Source of the DNA: Methylorubrum salsuginis
GTDB lineage: Bacteria > Pseudomonadota > Alphaproteobacteria > Rhizobiales > Beijerinckiaceae
Length of the DNA stretch: 64,000 bases
Assembly (NCBI RefSeq): GCF_900114375.1
Contig: NZ_FOSV01000003.1
Span: 239,724 to 303,723, forward strand
Direction: 5' to 3'
Part shown: positions 27,581 through 37,079 of the stretch, in pieces
How positions within the stretch are numbered: the first letter of the stretch is position 1
Layout: every line of letters starts with the position of its first letter
Notes under the pieces: generated by a model
What the model was told of the DNA's origin: nothing
Database searches by the model: none
The model's input: only the letters and a program-made list of their open reading frames with translations
Translations under genes and position numbers: made by a program

Positions 27581-28327
27581 GTGCGCGGAGATGAGGACAG
27601 CGACGCGGAGCCGCGCGGGCGCGACCTGAGAGTGGTGACGGGGCCGAGGCGGCGCGGCGGCGGGCTGCGGCGCATCGCGACGCTGATCACGCTCGCTCCC
27701 CTCCTCGTCGTCGTCTTCACGCTCACGCTGGCGCTCGTCTATCGCGTGGCGACCCCGCCCTCAACCCTGATGCTCGGGCGCTGGCTCTCAGGCGAGGCGG
27801 CGCAGCGGGACAGCGTGCCGCTGGACGCGATCGCCCCGGCGCTGGTGCAGGCGGTGGTGGCCTCCGAGGACCAGCGCTTCTGCCTTCACAACGGCGTCGA
27901 TTGGGGCGCCTTGCGCGACGTCGTGGACGACGAGGAGGGTCCGAGCCGCGGCGCCTCCACGATCACGATGCAGACGGTCAAGAACGTCTTCCTCTGGCCG
28001 GGCCGCTCCTACATCCGCAAGGCGCTGGAAATCCCGCTCGCGGTGCTGGCCGACGCGGTGTGGGGCAAGAGGCGGACGATGGAGATCTACCTCAACGTCG
28101 CCGAGTGGGGGGACGGCGTGTTCGGCGCGGAGGCTGCCGCCCGTCACTGGTTCCGCAAGAGCGCCCGCGACCTGACCCGCAGCGAGGCCACCCTGCTCGC
28201 CGCGATCCTGCCCAACCCGATCCTGCGCAGCGCGGGCAAGCCGACCCCGGGAGTGCGCAGGATCGCCGCCCGCATCCAGGGGCGAATGGGGCAGGTGGAC
28301 GGGCTGATGGGCTGCCTGAAGCGCTGA
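27581..28327 (+). CDS. mtgA: Monofunctional peptidoglycan glycosyltransferase
   Basis: A 248-residue GT51 enzyme that polymerises lipid II into glycan strands. A basic cytoplasmic N-terminus and one membrane helix (around residues 30-55, LITLAPLLVVVFTLTLALVY) precede the catalytic domain with VVASEDQRFCLHNGVDW (catalytic Glu), RGASTITMQTVKNVFLW, the KALEIPLAVLAD region, and EIYLNVAEWGDGVFGAE. No transpeptidase domain follows, hence monofunctional. Start is GTG with GGAGG six bases upstream. A later GTG cluster near 27632 is possible but lacks such a site. Confidence 0.92.
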   Translation: MRGDEDSDAEPRGRDLRVVTGPRRRGGGLRRIATLITLAPLLVVVFTLTLALVYRVATPPSTLMLGRWLSGEAAQRDSVPLDAIAPALVQAVVASEDQRFCLHNGVDWGALRDVVDDEEGPSRGASTITMQTVKNVFLWPGRSYIRKALEIPLAVLADAVWGKRRTMEIYLNVAEWGDGVFGAEAAARHWFRKSARDLTRSEATLLAAILPNPILRSAGKPTPGVRRIAARIQGRMGQVDGLMGCLKR

Positions 28328-28447
28328 GGAAACAGGGAGCGCAGGTCCCGTCCGGCAAAAGCAAGTCAGCGTTGACTTACCTCTCTCGCGTCCCCAAACC
28401 CGCCGACGCCCTCTTGAGGGCGCGACATTCCACAAAACGGTCCGATC

Positions 28448-30475
28448 ATGCCCATCCTGACCTTCCCCGACGGCAACACCCGCGCTTTTGAGGCCGCGGT
28501 GACCGGCCGGACCGTGGTCGAGGGCATCGCCAAGTCGCTGGCCAAGCGCACCGTCGCCATGGCGCTCGACGGCGTCGTGCAGGACCTCGACGACACGATT
28601 TCGCAGGATGCCGCGATCGAGTTCATCTCGCGCGACGATCCCCGCGCGCTCGAACTGATCCGCCACGATTGCGCGCACGTGCTGGCGGAGGCCGTGCAGG
28701 CGCTCTGGCCCGGCACGCAGGTGACGATCGGCCCGGTCATCGAGAACGGCTTCTATTACGACTTCGCTCGAGCCGAGCCGTTCACGCCCGAGGACTTCCC
28801 GAAGATCGAGGCGAAGATGCGCGAGATCATCGCGCGCGATGCGCCCTTTACGAAGGAAATCTGGAAGCGCGACGACGTCAAGAAGCTCTTCGCCGACAAG
28901 GGCGAGAGCTACAAGGTCGAGCTGGTCGATGCGATTCCGCCGGGCGAGGATCTGAAGATCTACCGCCAGGGCGAGTGGTTCGACCTGTGCCGCGGCCCGC
29001 ACATGACCTCGACCGGCAAGATCGGCACCGCCTTCAAGCTGATGAAGGTCGCGGGCGCCTATTGGCGGGGTGATGCCAACAACCCGATGCTGACGCGCAT
29101 CTACGGCACCGCCTGGGGGTCACAAGCCGATCTCGACGCGTATCTGCATCGCCTGGAGGAGGCCGAGCGCCGCGACCACCGGCGGCTCGGCAAGGAGATG
29201 GACCTGTTCCACTTCCAGGAAGAAGGCCCCGGCGTCGTGTTCTGGCACGCCAAGGGCTGGACGGTGTTCCAGGAGCTGATCGCCTATATGCGGCGGCGCC
29301 TGCGCGGCGACTATCAGGAGGTCAACGCGCCGCAGATCCTCGACAAGGCCCTTTGGGAGACCTCCGGCCACTGGGGCTGGTACCGCGAGAACATGTTCGC
29401 GGCCCAATCCGCGGGCGACGAGGCCGAGGACAAGCGCTGGTTCGCCCTCAAACCCATGAACTGCCCCGGCCACGTGCAGATCTTCAAGCACGGCCTGAAA
29501 TCCTACCGCGACCTGCCCCTGCGCATGGCCGAGTTCGGCGTGGTCCACCGCTACGAGCCGTCCGGCGCCATGCACGGCTTGATGCGGGTGCGCGGCTTCA
29601 CCCAGGACGACGCGCACATCTTCTGCACCGAGGACCAGCTCGCCGCCGAATGCCTCAAGATCAACGAGCTGATCCTCTCGACCTACGCCGATTTCGGCTT
29701 CGACCAGATCCTCGTGAAGCTCTCGACGCGGCCCGAGAAGCGCGTCGGCTCCGACGATCTGTGGGACCACGCCGAGGCGGTGATGACGCGGGTGCTGGCG
29801 CAGATCGAGGAGCAGTCGGGCGGCCGCATCCGCACCGCGGTGAACCCGGGTGAAGGCGCCTTCTACGGCCCGAAATTCGAGTACGTGCTGCGCGACGCCA
29901 TCGGCCGCGACTGGCAATGCGGCACGACGCAGGTGGACTTCAACCTGCCGGAGCGGTTCGGCGCGACCTATATCGATGCCGACAGCCAGAAGAAGCCGCC
30001 GGTGATGGTCCACCGTGCCATCTGCGGCTCGATGGAGCGCTTCACCGGCATTCTGATCGAGCATTTCGCGGGTCACTTCCCGCTCTGGATCGCCCCGGTG
30101 CAGATCGTGGTGGCGACGATCACCAGCGAGGCCGACGACTACGCCCGCGAAGTCGTGCGGGTTCTCGAGCGCGCAGGGCTGCGCGTCGACGCCGACCTGC
30201 GCAATGAAAAGATCAACTACAAGGTCCGCGAGCACTCGCTGGCCAAGGTGCCGGTGCTGCTGGCGCTGGGTAAGCGCGAGGCGGAGGAGCGCACGGTCTC
30301 GGTGCGCCGTCTCGGCAGCCAGAAGACCACGACGCTGACGCTGGAGGCCGCCCTCGCCGCCTTCGTGGAGGAGGCGACCTCGCCGGACCGCCGCCGGGCC
30401 GATGCGGTGACCGAGAGCCGCCCGAGCACCGATGCGGTGCTCGACGGGCAGCATGTGGAGCAGCCGGCGCCGTAA
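28448..30475 (+). CDS. thrS: Threonyl-tRNA synthetase
   Basis: A 675-residue class II synthetase with the full-length architecture. An N-terminal TGS domain (residues 1-62) is followed by the editing domain with the [11 protein letters not shown] motif and the second SAD domain. The catalytic core has motif 2 ([26 protein letters not shown]) with MNCPGH just before, and motif 3 ([21 protein letters not shown]). A C-terminal anticodon-binding domain ([23 protein letters not shown]) follows. The last ~35 residues are a variable tail. It charges tRNA-Thr in the cytoplasm. A small CGCCCT/AGGGCG hairpin lies 25 bases before the start. Confidence 0.97.
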   Translation: MPILTFPDGNTRAFEAAVTGRTVVEGIAKSLAKRTVAMALDGVVQDLDDTISQDAAIEFISRDDPRALELIRHDCAHVLAEAVQALWPGTQVTIGPVIENGFYYDFARAEPFTPEDFPKIEAKMREIIARDAPFTKEIWKRDDVKKLFADKGESYKVELVDAIPPGEDLKIYRQGEWFDLCRGPHMTSTGKIGTAFKLMKVAGAYWRGDANNPMLTRIYGTAWGSQADLDAYLHRLEEAERRDHRRLGKEMDLFHFQEEGPGVVFWHAKGWTVFQELIAYMRRRLRGDYQEVNAPQILDKALWETSGHWGWYRENMFAAQSAGDEAEDKRWFALKPMNCPGHVQIFKHGLKSYRDLPLRMAEFGVVHRYEPSGAMHGLMRVRGFTQDDAHIFCTEDQLAAECLKINELILSTYADFGFDQILVKLSTRPEKRVGSDDLWDHAEAVMTRVLAQIEEQSGGRIRTAVNPGEGAFYGPKFEYVLRDAIGRDWQCGTTQVDFNLPERFGATYIDADSQKKPPVMVHRAICGSMERFTGILIEHFAGHFPLWIAPVQIVVATITSEADDYAREVVRVLERAGLRVDADLRNEKINYKVREHSLAKVPVLLALGKREAEERTVSVRRLGSQKTTTLTLEAALAAFVEEATSPDRRRADAVTESRPSTDAVLDGQHVEQPAP

Positions 30476-30482
30476 ACCTACC

Positions 30483-30506
30483 GGAGGGGCGCGTTAACGC
30501 CCCTCC
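30483..30506. terminator. Shared hairpin between thrS and yidD
   Basis: Perfect nine-base stem GGAGGGGCG/CGCCCCTCC around CGTTAA, eight bases after the thrS stop. It overlaps the last codons of the convergent yidD gene, so it may serve both. Confidence 0.6.
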
Positions 30507-30814
30507 TCCACCGCCTCGCAGACCAGTGGCGGCGGCGCCTCGACGCTGCGCCAGCGGCCATAGGCCCAGGGCCGGTGCCACGCGGCGCCGTCGGGGATGC
30601 GCTCCGGCACGAGGTCGATGCCGTGGGTGCCGAACGGGCCGCAGCGGCAGATGCGCGAAAACCCCATCCAGCCGCCGGCCCAGAGCCCGTGCCGCTGGAT
30701 CGCCGCGTCGGTGTATTCGGAGCAGGACGGCCAATGCCGGCACTGGCGGCCGACCAGCCCCGACAGGGTGAGCTGGTAGCCGCGAATGGCCCAGTGAGCG
30801 GCGTGCCGAATCAC
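30494..30814 (-). CDS. yidD: Membrane protein insertion efficiency factor YidD
   Basis: A 106-residue protein with the compact YidD signature: RGYQLTLSGLVGRQCRHWPSCSEY near residue 10-33 (Cys cluster C/C around RHWPSC, split here for length), AIQRHGLWAGGWMGFSRICRCGPFG, and the basic C-terminal part. YidD sits at the inner membrane and aids YidC-dependent insertion. Start is GTG; its first bases overlap the stop of the IscU-like gene (GTGA), so translation is coupled. The C-terminal extension past GIDLVPE is somewhat longer than the usual 70-90 residue family length. Confidence 0.9.
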   Translation of the reverse strand: MIRHAAHWAIRGYQLTLSGLVGRQCRHWPSCSEYTDAAIQRHGLWAGGWMGFSRICRCGPFGTHGIDLVPERIPDGAAWHRPWAYGRWRSVEAPPPLVCEAVEEGR

Positions 30815-31269
30815 GCCGCCTCCGGAGCGCCCGAGCCTTTGCCCGCCGCGATTCGGTCGAGGGCGTCCACCACGGCGTCGAAGGTGAGCAGCGTCGAGGC
30901 GTGGCGGGCGCGGAAGTCGCGCACCGGTTCCAGCACGGCGAGATCGGCCCATTTGCCTTCCGGCACCGGGCCGTTCTCCTTCAGCATCGCCCGCATCTGC
31001 AGCCGCACGTCCCGCAGTTCGTCGGCGCTCGATCCGACCACGTGGCGCGCCATCAGCGAGGAGGAGGCCTGCCCCAAGGCGCAGGCCTTCACGTCATGGG
31101 CGAAGTCGGTGACCGTGCCGGCCGAATCGGTGACGAGATCGACGGTCACGGTCGAGCCGCACAGCTTCGAATGGGCGGTGGCGGTGGCCTGCGGTGAGTC
31201 GAGGCGGCCGAGCCGGGGAATGTCGGCGGCCAGTTCGAGGATGCGGCGGTTGTAGATGTCGTCGATCAT
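30811..31269 (-). CDS. Iron-sulfur cluster scaffold protein, IscU/NifU-N type
   Basis: A 152-residue protein of the IscU/SufU N-domain family: MIDDIYNRRILELAADIP at the start, KLCGSTVTVDL (first Cys), and KACALGQASSSLMA (second Cys). Classical scaffolds have a third Cys near the C-terminus; the corresponding region here reads RHASTLLTFDAVVDAL with His, so either His serves as a ligand or the subfamily differs. It could carry a transient Fe-S cluster or act as a degenerate partner. The frame extends upstream 51 residues without support. It is translationally coupled to yidD downstream. Confidence 0.85.
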   Translation of the reverse strand: MIDDIYNRRILELAADIPRLGRLDSPQATATAHSKLCGSTVTVDLVTDSAGTVTDFAHDVKACALGQASSSLMARHVVGSSADELRDVRLQMRAMLKENGPVPEGKWADLAVLEPVRDFRARHASTLLTFDAVVDALDRIAAGKGSGAPEAA

Positions 31270-31490
31270 GGCGGATCTTCCGTCCACAGGCACCGAAGAG
31301 GGAGACGACTCAAGGAAACGTTGAGCCGGATGCGCGTGCCGTGCATTGCGTGGCGGCGCGAATGCGACGATATAGGCGCGACGATGCCGTTTCGCGAGAA
31401 TGGCCCCGTCGATCCCGGTCACGCCCCGACCCCGGATTCGGATCGTTCGAGGGCGTCGGCACTGAGTGAGAGCGCCGGGACGGATCGACG

Positions 31491-32300
31491 ATGTACGCCA
31501 AGCCCGACAGCACGACCATGAAGGCCCGTGTCGCGAAGGCCGGAGATGCCATGGATGCCGCCCTCAAATCCCTCTCGTACGGCATGAGCAACGACGAGCG
31601 ACGCACGAGCGCCGTCGGCCTCGACGGGATGCGCGGCGCCAACGATGCCGGTCGACCCGAAGGCTCGGCCAATATCGCGCCGCTTCCCGAATCGGCCCAG
31701 CGCGTGCCGAACGAGGTCGCCCTCGGCCGCCCGAGCCGCCAGGAGGCCGAAGCCGCCGTGCGCACGCTGCTGCGCTGGGCCGGCGACGATCCGACCCGCG
31801 AGGGGCTGATCGACACCCCCGCCCGCGTGGTGAAGGCCTACGAGCAGATTTTCGGGGGCTACAAGGCCGATGCGGACGCGCTCTTGGAGCGCGTGTTCGA
31901 GGAGGTCGAGGGCTATTCGGACGTCGTGCTGGTGCGCGACATCCCGTTCTATTCCCATTGCGAGCACCACATGGTGCCGTTCATGGGGCTCGCCCACATC
32001 GCCTATTACCCGATCAAGGGCGTGGTCGGCCTCTCGAAGCTCGCCCGCGTGGTCGATGCCTTCGCCCGCCGCCTGCAGACGCAGGAAACGATGACGGCCC
32101 AGATCGCCGACACGATCGAGAGCATCCTCCAGCCCCGCGGCTGCGCCGTGATGATCGAGGCCGAGCACCTCTGCATGGCGATGCGCGGCGTGCAGAAGGC
32201 CGGCGTCTCGACCATCACCACCCAGTTCCGCGGCGTCTACAAGGACGATCCGAGCGAGCAGGTCCGCTTCCTGACGCTCGTGCGCGGCGGCAAGGCCTGA
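31491..32300 (+). CDS. folE: GTP cyclohydrolase I
   Basis: A 269-residue GTP cyclohydrolase I, which converts GTP to dihydroneopterin triphosphate for folate (and, in methylotrophs, tetrahydromethanopterin-type) cofactors. Catalytic-domain motifs are [18 protein letters not shown] (Zn ligands Cys/His), [18 protein letters not shown], and [13 protein letters not shown] (third Zn Cys). The N-terminal ~75 residues before the family core are a low-complexity extension absent from short bacterial enzymes; translation could start later, but no better ribosome site is visible. It sits 10 bases before hisI. Confidence 0.93.
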   Translation: MYAKPDSTTMKARVAKAGDAMDAALKSLSYGMSNDERRTSAVGLDGMRGANDAGRPEGSANIAPLPESAQRVPNEVALGRPSRQEAEAAVRTLLRWAGDDPTREGLIDTPARVVKAYEQIFGGYKADADALLERVFEEVEGYSDVVLVRDIPFYSHCEHHMVPFMGLAHIAYYPIKGVVGLSKLARVVDAFARRLQTQETMTAQIADTIESILQPRGCAVMIEAEHLCMAMRGVQKAGVSTITTQFRGVYKDDPSEQVRFLTLVRGGKA

Positions 32301-32310
32301 TCGTCGCTTC

Positions 32311-32727
32311 ATGACCGAGCTGTTCGACAGGCCCGGCCCCCGCGCCGAGGTCGAGGAAGGCGCCCGCCTGACCCCGCGCTTCGGCGCCGACGGGCTCGTG
32401 TCCTGCATCGCGGTCGATGCCCATGACGGGCAGGTGCTGATGCTCGCCCACATGAACGCCGAGGCGCTGGCCCGCACGCTGGAGACCGGCGAGGCGTGGT
32501 ACTGGTCGCGCTCCCGGGGCGAGCTCTGGCACAAGGGCGCGACCTCGGGGCAGATCCAGCGCATCGTCGAGATGCGGGTCGATTGCGATCAGGACGCGCT
32601 GCTGATCCGGGTCGAGGTCGGCGGCGACGGCGGCTGCTGCCATACCGGGCGCCGCTCCTGTTTCTACCGCACCGTCGCGCGCCACCCTGAGACCGGCGCC
32701 CCCATCCTCACTCCTTCCGGGCGATGA
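32311..32727 (+). CDS. hisI: Phosphoribosyl-AMP cyclohydrolase
   Basis: A 138-residue enzyme of histidine biosynthesis that opens the adenine ring of PR-AMP. It has [23 protein letters not shown] with the following [24 protein letters not shown] (metal-binding acidic/Cys cluster), and [14 protein letters not shown] at the end. The HisE domain found fused in enterobacteria is absent, as is usual in this group. Its stop overlaps the next gene by four bases. Confidence 0.95.
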   Translation: MTELFDRPGPRAEVEEGARLTPRFGADGLVSCIAVDAHDGQVLMLAHMNAEALARTLETGEAWYWSRSRGELWHKGATSGQIQRIVEMRVDCDQDALLIRVEVGGDGGCCHTGRRSCFYRTVARHPETGAPILTPSGR

Positions 32728-33785
32728 GGCTGGAGGCGCAAGCGCCCCTCCCCTGCCTGTTCCCGGAAGGGGCGGTGGAGCCGGTAGCGCCCCGCGCCCG
32801 CGTCCCCCGAATCGGCCTCGCGCTGGGCGGCGGCTCGGCCCGCGGCTGGTCGCATATCGGCGTGATCGAGGCGCTCGAAGAGGCCGGCATCTATCCCGAA
32901 GTGGTCGCGGGCTGCTCCATCGGCGCGGTCGTCGGCGGGGCCTATGCCGCCGGGCGGCTCGGCGCCCTCAAGGATTTCGCGCTCTCGCTGACCCGACGCC
33001 GGGTGATGGGCATGATCGACCCGCGCCTGACCGGCTCCGGGCTGATCGCGGGCGAGCGCCTGCGCCGCCGCCTCGCGCGGGAACTGACCGGATACAGCAT
33101 CGAGAAGCTGCCGCTGACGTTCGCCACCGTCGCCACCGAATTCGGCACCGGACACGAGGTCTGGCTGACGCGGGGGTCGCTGGTCGAGGCGGTGCGCGCC
33201 TCCTACGCGATTCCGGGCGTCTTTCCGCCGGTCACCTTCGAGCGGCGCCTCCTGATGGACGGGACGCTGGTGAATCCGGTGCCGGTGCGGCTCGCCCGCG
33301 AGCTCGGCGCCGACCTCGTGATCTGCGTCAACCTCGCCTGCGAGAGCCGGCCCCGCGGCCGGGTGATCCGCCCCGGCCTCGATCCGGAAGAGCCTCTGGA
33401 GGAGGCGGGCGAGCCCGACGAGGCGGAGATCGAGCGGACGCTGGAGGCCACCGTGCGCCGCCGGGGCCGCTGGGCCCTGCTCACCGGCGCGAGCCGGCGC
33501 CTGATGGGCCGCCGCGCCCGGCCCAAACCGCCAGAGGCGGCGGGTCGCACCGCCCCCGGCGTCGCCCGCGTGATGCTCGACGCCTTCAACATCACCCAGG
33601 ACCGGATTTCCCGCGCGCGGCTGGCGGGCGAGCCGCCGGACGTGTCGATCCGGCCAAGGCTCGGCGCGTTCGGCCAGTTCGAGTTCCACCGGGCCGAATA
33701 CGCGATCGATCTGGGCCGTCAGGCGGGACGCGCGGCTCTGCCGGACATCCGCCGCATGCTGGAGAGCGCGGCCGCCCGGTGCTGA
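32724..33785 (+). CDS. Patatin-like phospholipase (RssA/NTE type)
   Basis: A 353-residue patatin-fold hydrolase. It shows the oxyanion loop [18 protein letters not shown] near residue 32, the nucleophile elbow [10 protein letters not shown] (GxSxG), and the second dyad residue in [13 protein letters not shown] (Asp in DGT, instead of the commoner DGG/A). No signal peptide is seen; bacterial relatives are cytoplasmic or membrane-associated and cleave phospholipids or lysophospholipids. After residue ~215 an Arg-rich linker separates the catalytic domain from a C-terminal helical part ([21 protein letters not shown]) also seen in the RssA group. ATGA overlap with hisI. Confidence 0.88.
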   Translation: MRLEAQAPLPCLFPEGAVEPVAPRARVPRIGLALGGGSARGWSHIGVIEALEEAGIYPEVVAGCSIGAVVGGAYAAGRLGALKDFALSLTRRRVMGMIDPRLTGSGLIAGERLRRRLARELTGYSIEKLPLTFATVATEFGTGHEVWLTRGSLVEAVRASYAIPGVFPPVTFERRLLMDGTLVNPVPVRLARELGADLVICVNLACESRPRGRVIRPGLDPEEPLEEAGEPDEAEIERTLEATVRRRGRWALLTGASRRLMGRRARPKPPEAAGRTAPGVARVMLDAFNITQDRISRARLAGEPPDVSIRPRLGAFGQFEFHRAEYAIDLGRQAGRAALPDIRRMLESAAARC

Positions 33786-33826
33786 AAGCGCACCCGGCCG
33801 GAATGAGCCGAAAGGCGCAACGAAAA

Positions 33827-33852
33827 GGGCGCCCGGCTCGCGCCGGACGCCC
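33827..33852 (-). terminator. Terminator after the Tim44-domain gene
   Basis: On the minus strand the stem GGGCGTCCGGC/GCCGGGCGCCC (one G-U pair) with a GCGA loop runs into TTTTCG, 24 bases after the stop codon. It also lies 42 bases past the convergent patatin gene. Confidence 0.75.
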
Positions 33853-33875
33853 CCTTCATCGATCCGGCGAAAGGA

Positions 33876-34862
33876 TCAGCGGCCCTGCTGGATGGCCGAG
33901 AGGATCCACGGTCCGTTCGGCTCGCGCAGGAAGGTCCAGAACTCCTTGGCCTCCTGGGCGCCGTTCTCGACATGGCGGTTGGTCGCCCGCTCGAACACCT
34001 CGTCGCGCAGGGAGAAGCGCATGGCGACGGTGGCGTACTCCACCGGGCCCTCGCGCCACGCCTCGGACAGGTCGCCCTGCAGCAGCTTCACGTCGGAGAT
34101 GCGGTTGACGACGCCGCGGGCGGCGTTGGCGCGCAGCTCCTCCTCGAAATAGCCGACCATCTCGGGCGTCGCGAGGCGGCGCAGGGTGGCGACGTCCTCG
34201 CGGCCGTAAGCGCCCTGGATCTCGTAGAGATTGCGCTCGAACGCCTGGAAGTCGTTCGGCTGCACCTGGATCGGCTGCGGACGCGCCGCACCGGCATAGC
34301 CGCCGCCCACTGGATTGAGGCCGCCGGCCATACCGCCGCCCATCATGCCCCCCTGAGAGGACGCGTTCTGTCGGTCGAGACCGGAGCGGGCATACGCGCC
34401 GTTGCCGGCCATGGCGGGCTGCGCGCCCTCCTTCCGGCGGCGGAAGAAGCGCACCGCGAACATGACGACGAGGGCGAGCAGGCCGATCTGCAGGATCAGG
34501 CCGAGGAACGAGGCGATGCCGCCGAGCCCGCCGGAGAAGCCGGCGCCCAGCAGCGCGCCGAACAGGCCCGCGCCGAGCAGGCCGGCCATGAAGCCGCCGC
34601 CGAAGCGCGGACGGTTCGGGGCCGCCATGCCGGGATTGGTCATGCCGGGGCTCGGGCTCGTCTGCGAGCGCTGCATCGGCGCGCCCATCGTGCCCGGCGA
34701 GGTCGCCGTGCCGGCGGGCGGGGCATAGGTCTTGGAGCCGCGGGAGCCGAAGCTCGATCCGCCGCCGCCCGGCCGCGCATCGACGGCCGGGGCCGCGACG
34801 GCGAGCGAGGCCACGAGCGCGAGGAGGGTCACGACGCGCTTGGCGCGCGGGGAGGAAGCCAT
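33876..34862 (-). CDS. Tim44-domain membrane protein
   Basis: A 328-residue protein. A signal peptide or anchor (VVTLLALVASLAVAAPAVDA) is followed by a low-complexity Gly/Ser/Pro/Met-rich stretch, hydrophobic segments (AGLLGAGLFGALLGAG and SFLGLILQIGLLALVVMFAVRFF), a Met/Gly-rich loop, and a C-terminal Tim44-like domain (residues ~200-328: FERNLYEIQGAYGREDVATL, MVGYFEEELRANAA, ISDVKLLQGDLSEAWREG, WTFLREPNGPWILSAIQQ). The mitochondrial namesake helps protein import; in alphaproteobacteria related proteins sit at the inner membrane with unclear roles. A long hairpin lies just upstream of its start. Confidence 0.85.
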   Translation of the reverse strand: MASSPRAKRVVTLLALVASLAVAAPAVDARPGGGGSSFGSRGSKTYAPPAGTATSPGTMGAPMQRSQTSPSPGMTNPGMAAPNRPRFGGGFMAGLLGAGLFGALLGAGFSGGLGGIASFLGLILQIGLLALVVMFAVRFFRRRKEGAQPAMAGNGAYARSGLDRQNASSQGGMMGGGMAGGLNPVGGGYAGAARPQPIQVQPNDFQAFERNLYEIQGAYGREDVATLRRLATPEMVGYFEEELRANAARGVVNRISDVKLLQGDLSEAWREGPVEYATVAMRFSLRDEVFERATNRHVENGAQEAKEFWTFLREPNGPWILSAIQQGR

Positions 34863-34876
34863 CGGGTAAACCTCGG

Positions 34877-34925
34877 GTCACCATCTTGAGAGCGGGCGGA
34901 CGATCGCCCTCTCAGAGATGGTGAC
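34877..34925 (-). promoter_or_regulatory. Long hairpin in the Tim44 gene leader
   Basis: Outer arms GTCACCATCT and AGATGGTGAC (perfect), then GAGAG/CTCTC and a GGGCG/CGCCC inner pairing, giving a 49-base structure. Its nearest edge is 14 bases before the start codon and 60 bases after the stop of the upstream kinase gene. It could be a leader element or the 3' hairpin of the kinase gene. Confidence 0.5.
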
Positions 34926-34984
34926 GGGCGAGGCGGGTTTTTAGTCCCTTTCCAAGGTCACGTTCCCCCGGGCCGAAGCGGATT

Positions 34985-36064
34985 TCATCCCGCCGCCGGG
35001 AAGACGAGGCGCACGGTGGCGCCCTCGCCGGGGCGGCTGTCGAGGGAGATGGTGCCATTCTGGCGCTTCATCAGTCCGTGGACGATGGCGAGCCCGGCCC
35101 CGCGACCGGCCTCGCGGGTGGTGGCGAAGGGAGCGAGCGCCCGCGCCTGCATCTCCGGCGACAGGCCGTGGCCGGTATCCGAGACCGTGAGCGCCACTGC
35201 GCCGGCCTCGGGCCGCTGCAAGGTGCGGTCGCCGGGCTCGATGGCGAACAGCCGGATCGTGACGGTGCCCTCGCCGGCCATCGCCTCGCAGGCATTGGCC
35301 AGGATGTGGCCGAGCGCCAGCTCGACCTGGCTCGGGTTGCACAGGGCCGGCGGCAGCCCGTCGGGGATCGACAGGTCGAGGGTGATGCGTGGCGGCAGGC
35401 TCGGGCGCAGCCGGTCGAGGGCCGCCCGCACCGCGCCCCCGAGATCGACCGGGCGCAGGTCCGGCGCGATGCGGCGGGAATGGGCGAGCAACTGGCGCGT
35501 CAGCACCGCGGCGCGCTCGGAGGCCTCGGTCGAGCGGGTGACGGCGCGCTGTATGAACGGCTCCTGCCGGTCGCCGAGGCGCCGCTTGAGACCGTCGATG
35601 TAGCCGATCAGGATCTGAAGGAAGTTGTTGAACTCATGGGCGACGCTGTTGGTGAGCAGTCCCAGCGCCTCGCGCTGGCGCGACAGGGCGAGCGCCCCTT
35701 CGGCCTCGCGGCAGCGGGTGATGTCCACGATCTGGCCGAGGAAGCGTCCGGGCTCGTCCGGACGCGGGACGACGAACAGTTCGCCCCAGAACGAGGCGCC
35801 CCCCTTGTGGGCCAGGAGCAACTCGACGCGCGCGCCCTCACCCCGGCCGAGGGCCTCGCGCAGGCTGCTCCAGCCGGCATGATCCCCATGCCGGCATTCG
35901 AGCGTGGCGAGCGGCTGGCCGACGAGATCGGACTCCGCAAAACCCGTCAGCGCGCAGAGCGGTGAGTTCACGGCGCGGATCGCCGCGCCGGCCTCGCCCC
36001 CCTCGATCAGCAGGCTGGGCAGCGGCAAGAGCGCCGGAAATACGTCCTCGGGAAGCGCGGTCAT
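34985..36064 (-). CDS. PAS sensor histidine kinase
   Basis: About 359 residues from the ATG before TALPEDVFPALL. One PAS domain (residues ~12-140, FLGQIVDITRCREAEGAL at its C-cap) precedes a DHp helix with the phospho-His in LLTNSVAHEFNNFLQILIG and a HATPase domain with N-box LGHILANACEAM, DTGHGLSPEM and GRGAGLAIVHGL. No membrane segment and no receiver domain are seen, so it is a soluble orphan kinase; the HEFNN type usually works with CheY-like receivers. No response regulator is adjacent. The frame extends upstream without a good start. Confidence 0.88.
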   Translation of the reverse strand: MTALPEDVFPALLPLPSLLIEGGEAGAAIRAVNSPLCALTGFAESDLVGQPLATLECRHGDHAGWSSLREALGRGEGARVELLLAHKGGASFWGELFVVPRPDEPGRFLGQIVDITRCREAEGALALSRQREALGLLTNSVAHEFNNFLQILIGYIDGLKRRLGDRQEPFIQRAVTRSTEASERAAVLTRQLLAHSRRIAPDLRPVDLGGAVRAALDRLRPSLPPRITLDLSIPDGLPPALCNPSQVELALGHILANACEAMAGEGTVTIRLFAIEPGDRTLQRPEAGAVALTVSDTGHGLSPEMQARALAPFATTREAGRGAGLAIVHGLMKRQNGTISLDSRPGEGATVRLVFPAAG

Positions 36065-36164
36065 GCGGGCGTGGCTGCCGAAAGCCGGGCCGCGGGAGCC
36101 CTGGAACTCCGATCGATAGCCGCTTTGCGGGCGCGCCGATACCACCCGGCAGAGTCGCGTCGCC

Positions 36165-36854
36165 TCAGCGGTTGGCGGTCGTGACCGGCGAGGCGCCGTT
36201 GTTGAGGGTGACCCAGGCCTTGCCGTCCTGGCCCTCGCGCTTGACGAAGGAATAGCCGGTGCGCTGCCACGGCAGCACCGCGTTGGTCTTGTTGTCGAGG
36301 ATCAGGTCGCCGCGGTCGGTGCGCACCATCAGCACCGCGTGGCCCTCGCCGATCTCGTCGATCACCACGGTCATTCGCAGGGCGCGCCGCGGCAGGCGCC
36401 GCTCGATCAGCATCCGGCGCTTGAGGAGCTGGATGTCCTCGCAATCGCCGAAGCCGTCGTCGGGGAAGTCCCAGCGGTCGACGACGCCCCAATGGGCCGC
36501 GTCGGTGATCGGTTTGATGCGGGCGTTGACCCGCCGGTTCACACTCGCGAGCGTCTGCCACACGGAGGGCGTCAGCGCGATGATCGCCGGCTCCGACGTG
36601 TCGACGACGCATTCGGCGGGATGGCGGAGGCAGAAGTCGTTCCAGGCGGCCACGGGCCGGGCGGGCGCGCCCTGTTCGGCGGCGGTGCCGGCCTCGGGGA
36701 TCGACGCGACGGTCTGGGCCTGGGTGGAGGCGCCGCCCAAAAGCAGGGTGGAGCCGACGAGCGAGAGGTGGGCGGCCCGGCGCAGGCGCCGCCCCAGCAC
36801 CCCGCGGGAGAACGCCGATCCGTCGCCGACGCCCCCGAGCACCGCGTACCGCAT
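36165..36854 (-). CDS. Transglutaminase-like cysteine proteinase (BTLCP), copy 1
   Basis: About 229 residues from the ATG beginning RYAVLGGVGDG. After a secretion-type hydrophobic segment (HLSLVGSTLLLGGASTQAQ) comes the BTLCP domain with catalytic Cys in GFGDCEDIQLLKRRML, His in IGEGHAVLMV and Asp in GDLILDNKTNAV. These periplasmic bacterial enzymes are related to LapG, which cuts surface adhesins under c-di-GMP control, but the shorter BTLCP group has no proven substrate. It lies 226 bases after a paralogue in the same orientation. Confidence 0.88.
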   Translation of the reverse strand: MRYAVLGGVGDGSAFSRGVLGRRLRRAAHLSLVGSTLLLGGASTQAQTVASIPEAGTAAEQGAPARPVAAWNDFCLRHPAECVVDTSEPAIIALTPSVWQTLASVNRRVNARIKPITDAAHWGVVDRWDFPDDGFGDCEDIQLLKRRMLIERRLPRRALRMTVVIDEIGEGHAVLMVRTDRGDLILDNKTNAVLPWQRTGYSFVKREGQDGKAWVTLNNGASPVTTANR

Positions 36855-37079
36855 GGCCGACCGTCCTGCCGCCCCCGTTTCACGGTGAAGCTTGCACGCG
36901 GCTGCGGCCGGCTCAAGGCGAAAGTGAAGAAAGGGTGACGCAGCCCGGCGGCTCTCCCGTGTCGGATCGGGACATTCGTGGATGGGCTGGCAATCGGGCC
37001 ACACCGGCGCCTCCCCTTCGGCTGCCGTCACGCCGATCCCGCCCTGTTCGCGGCGTCCGGCGGACGCTCGCCTTGCCCC

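Noticed and set aside
31270..31490. Tetrahydrofolate-II (folE) riboswitch before folE
   Set aside because: A GAGAGCGC string near the start resembles part of the motif, but the pairing partners and the conserved TTCGCGTTAAG-like half are missing.
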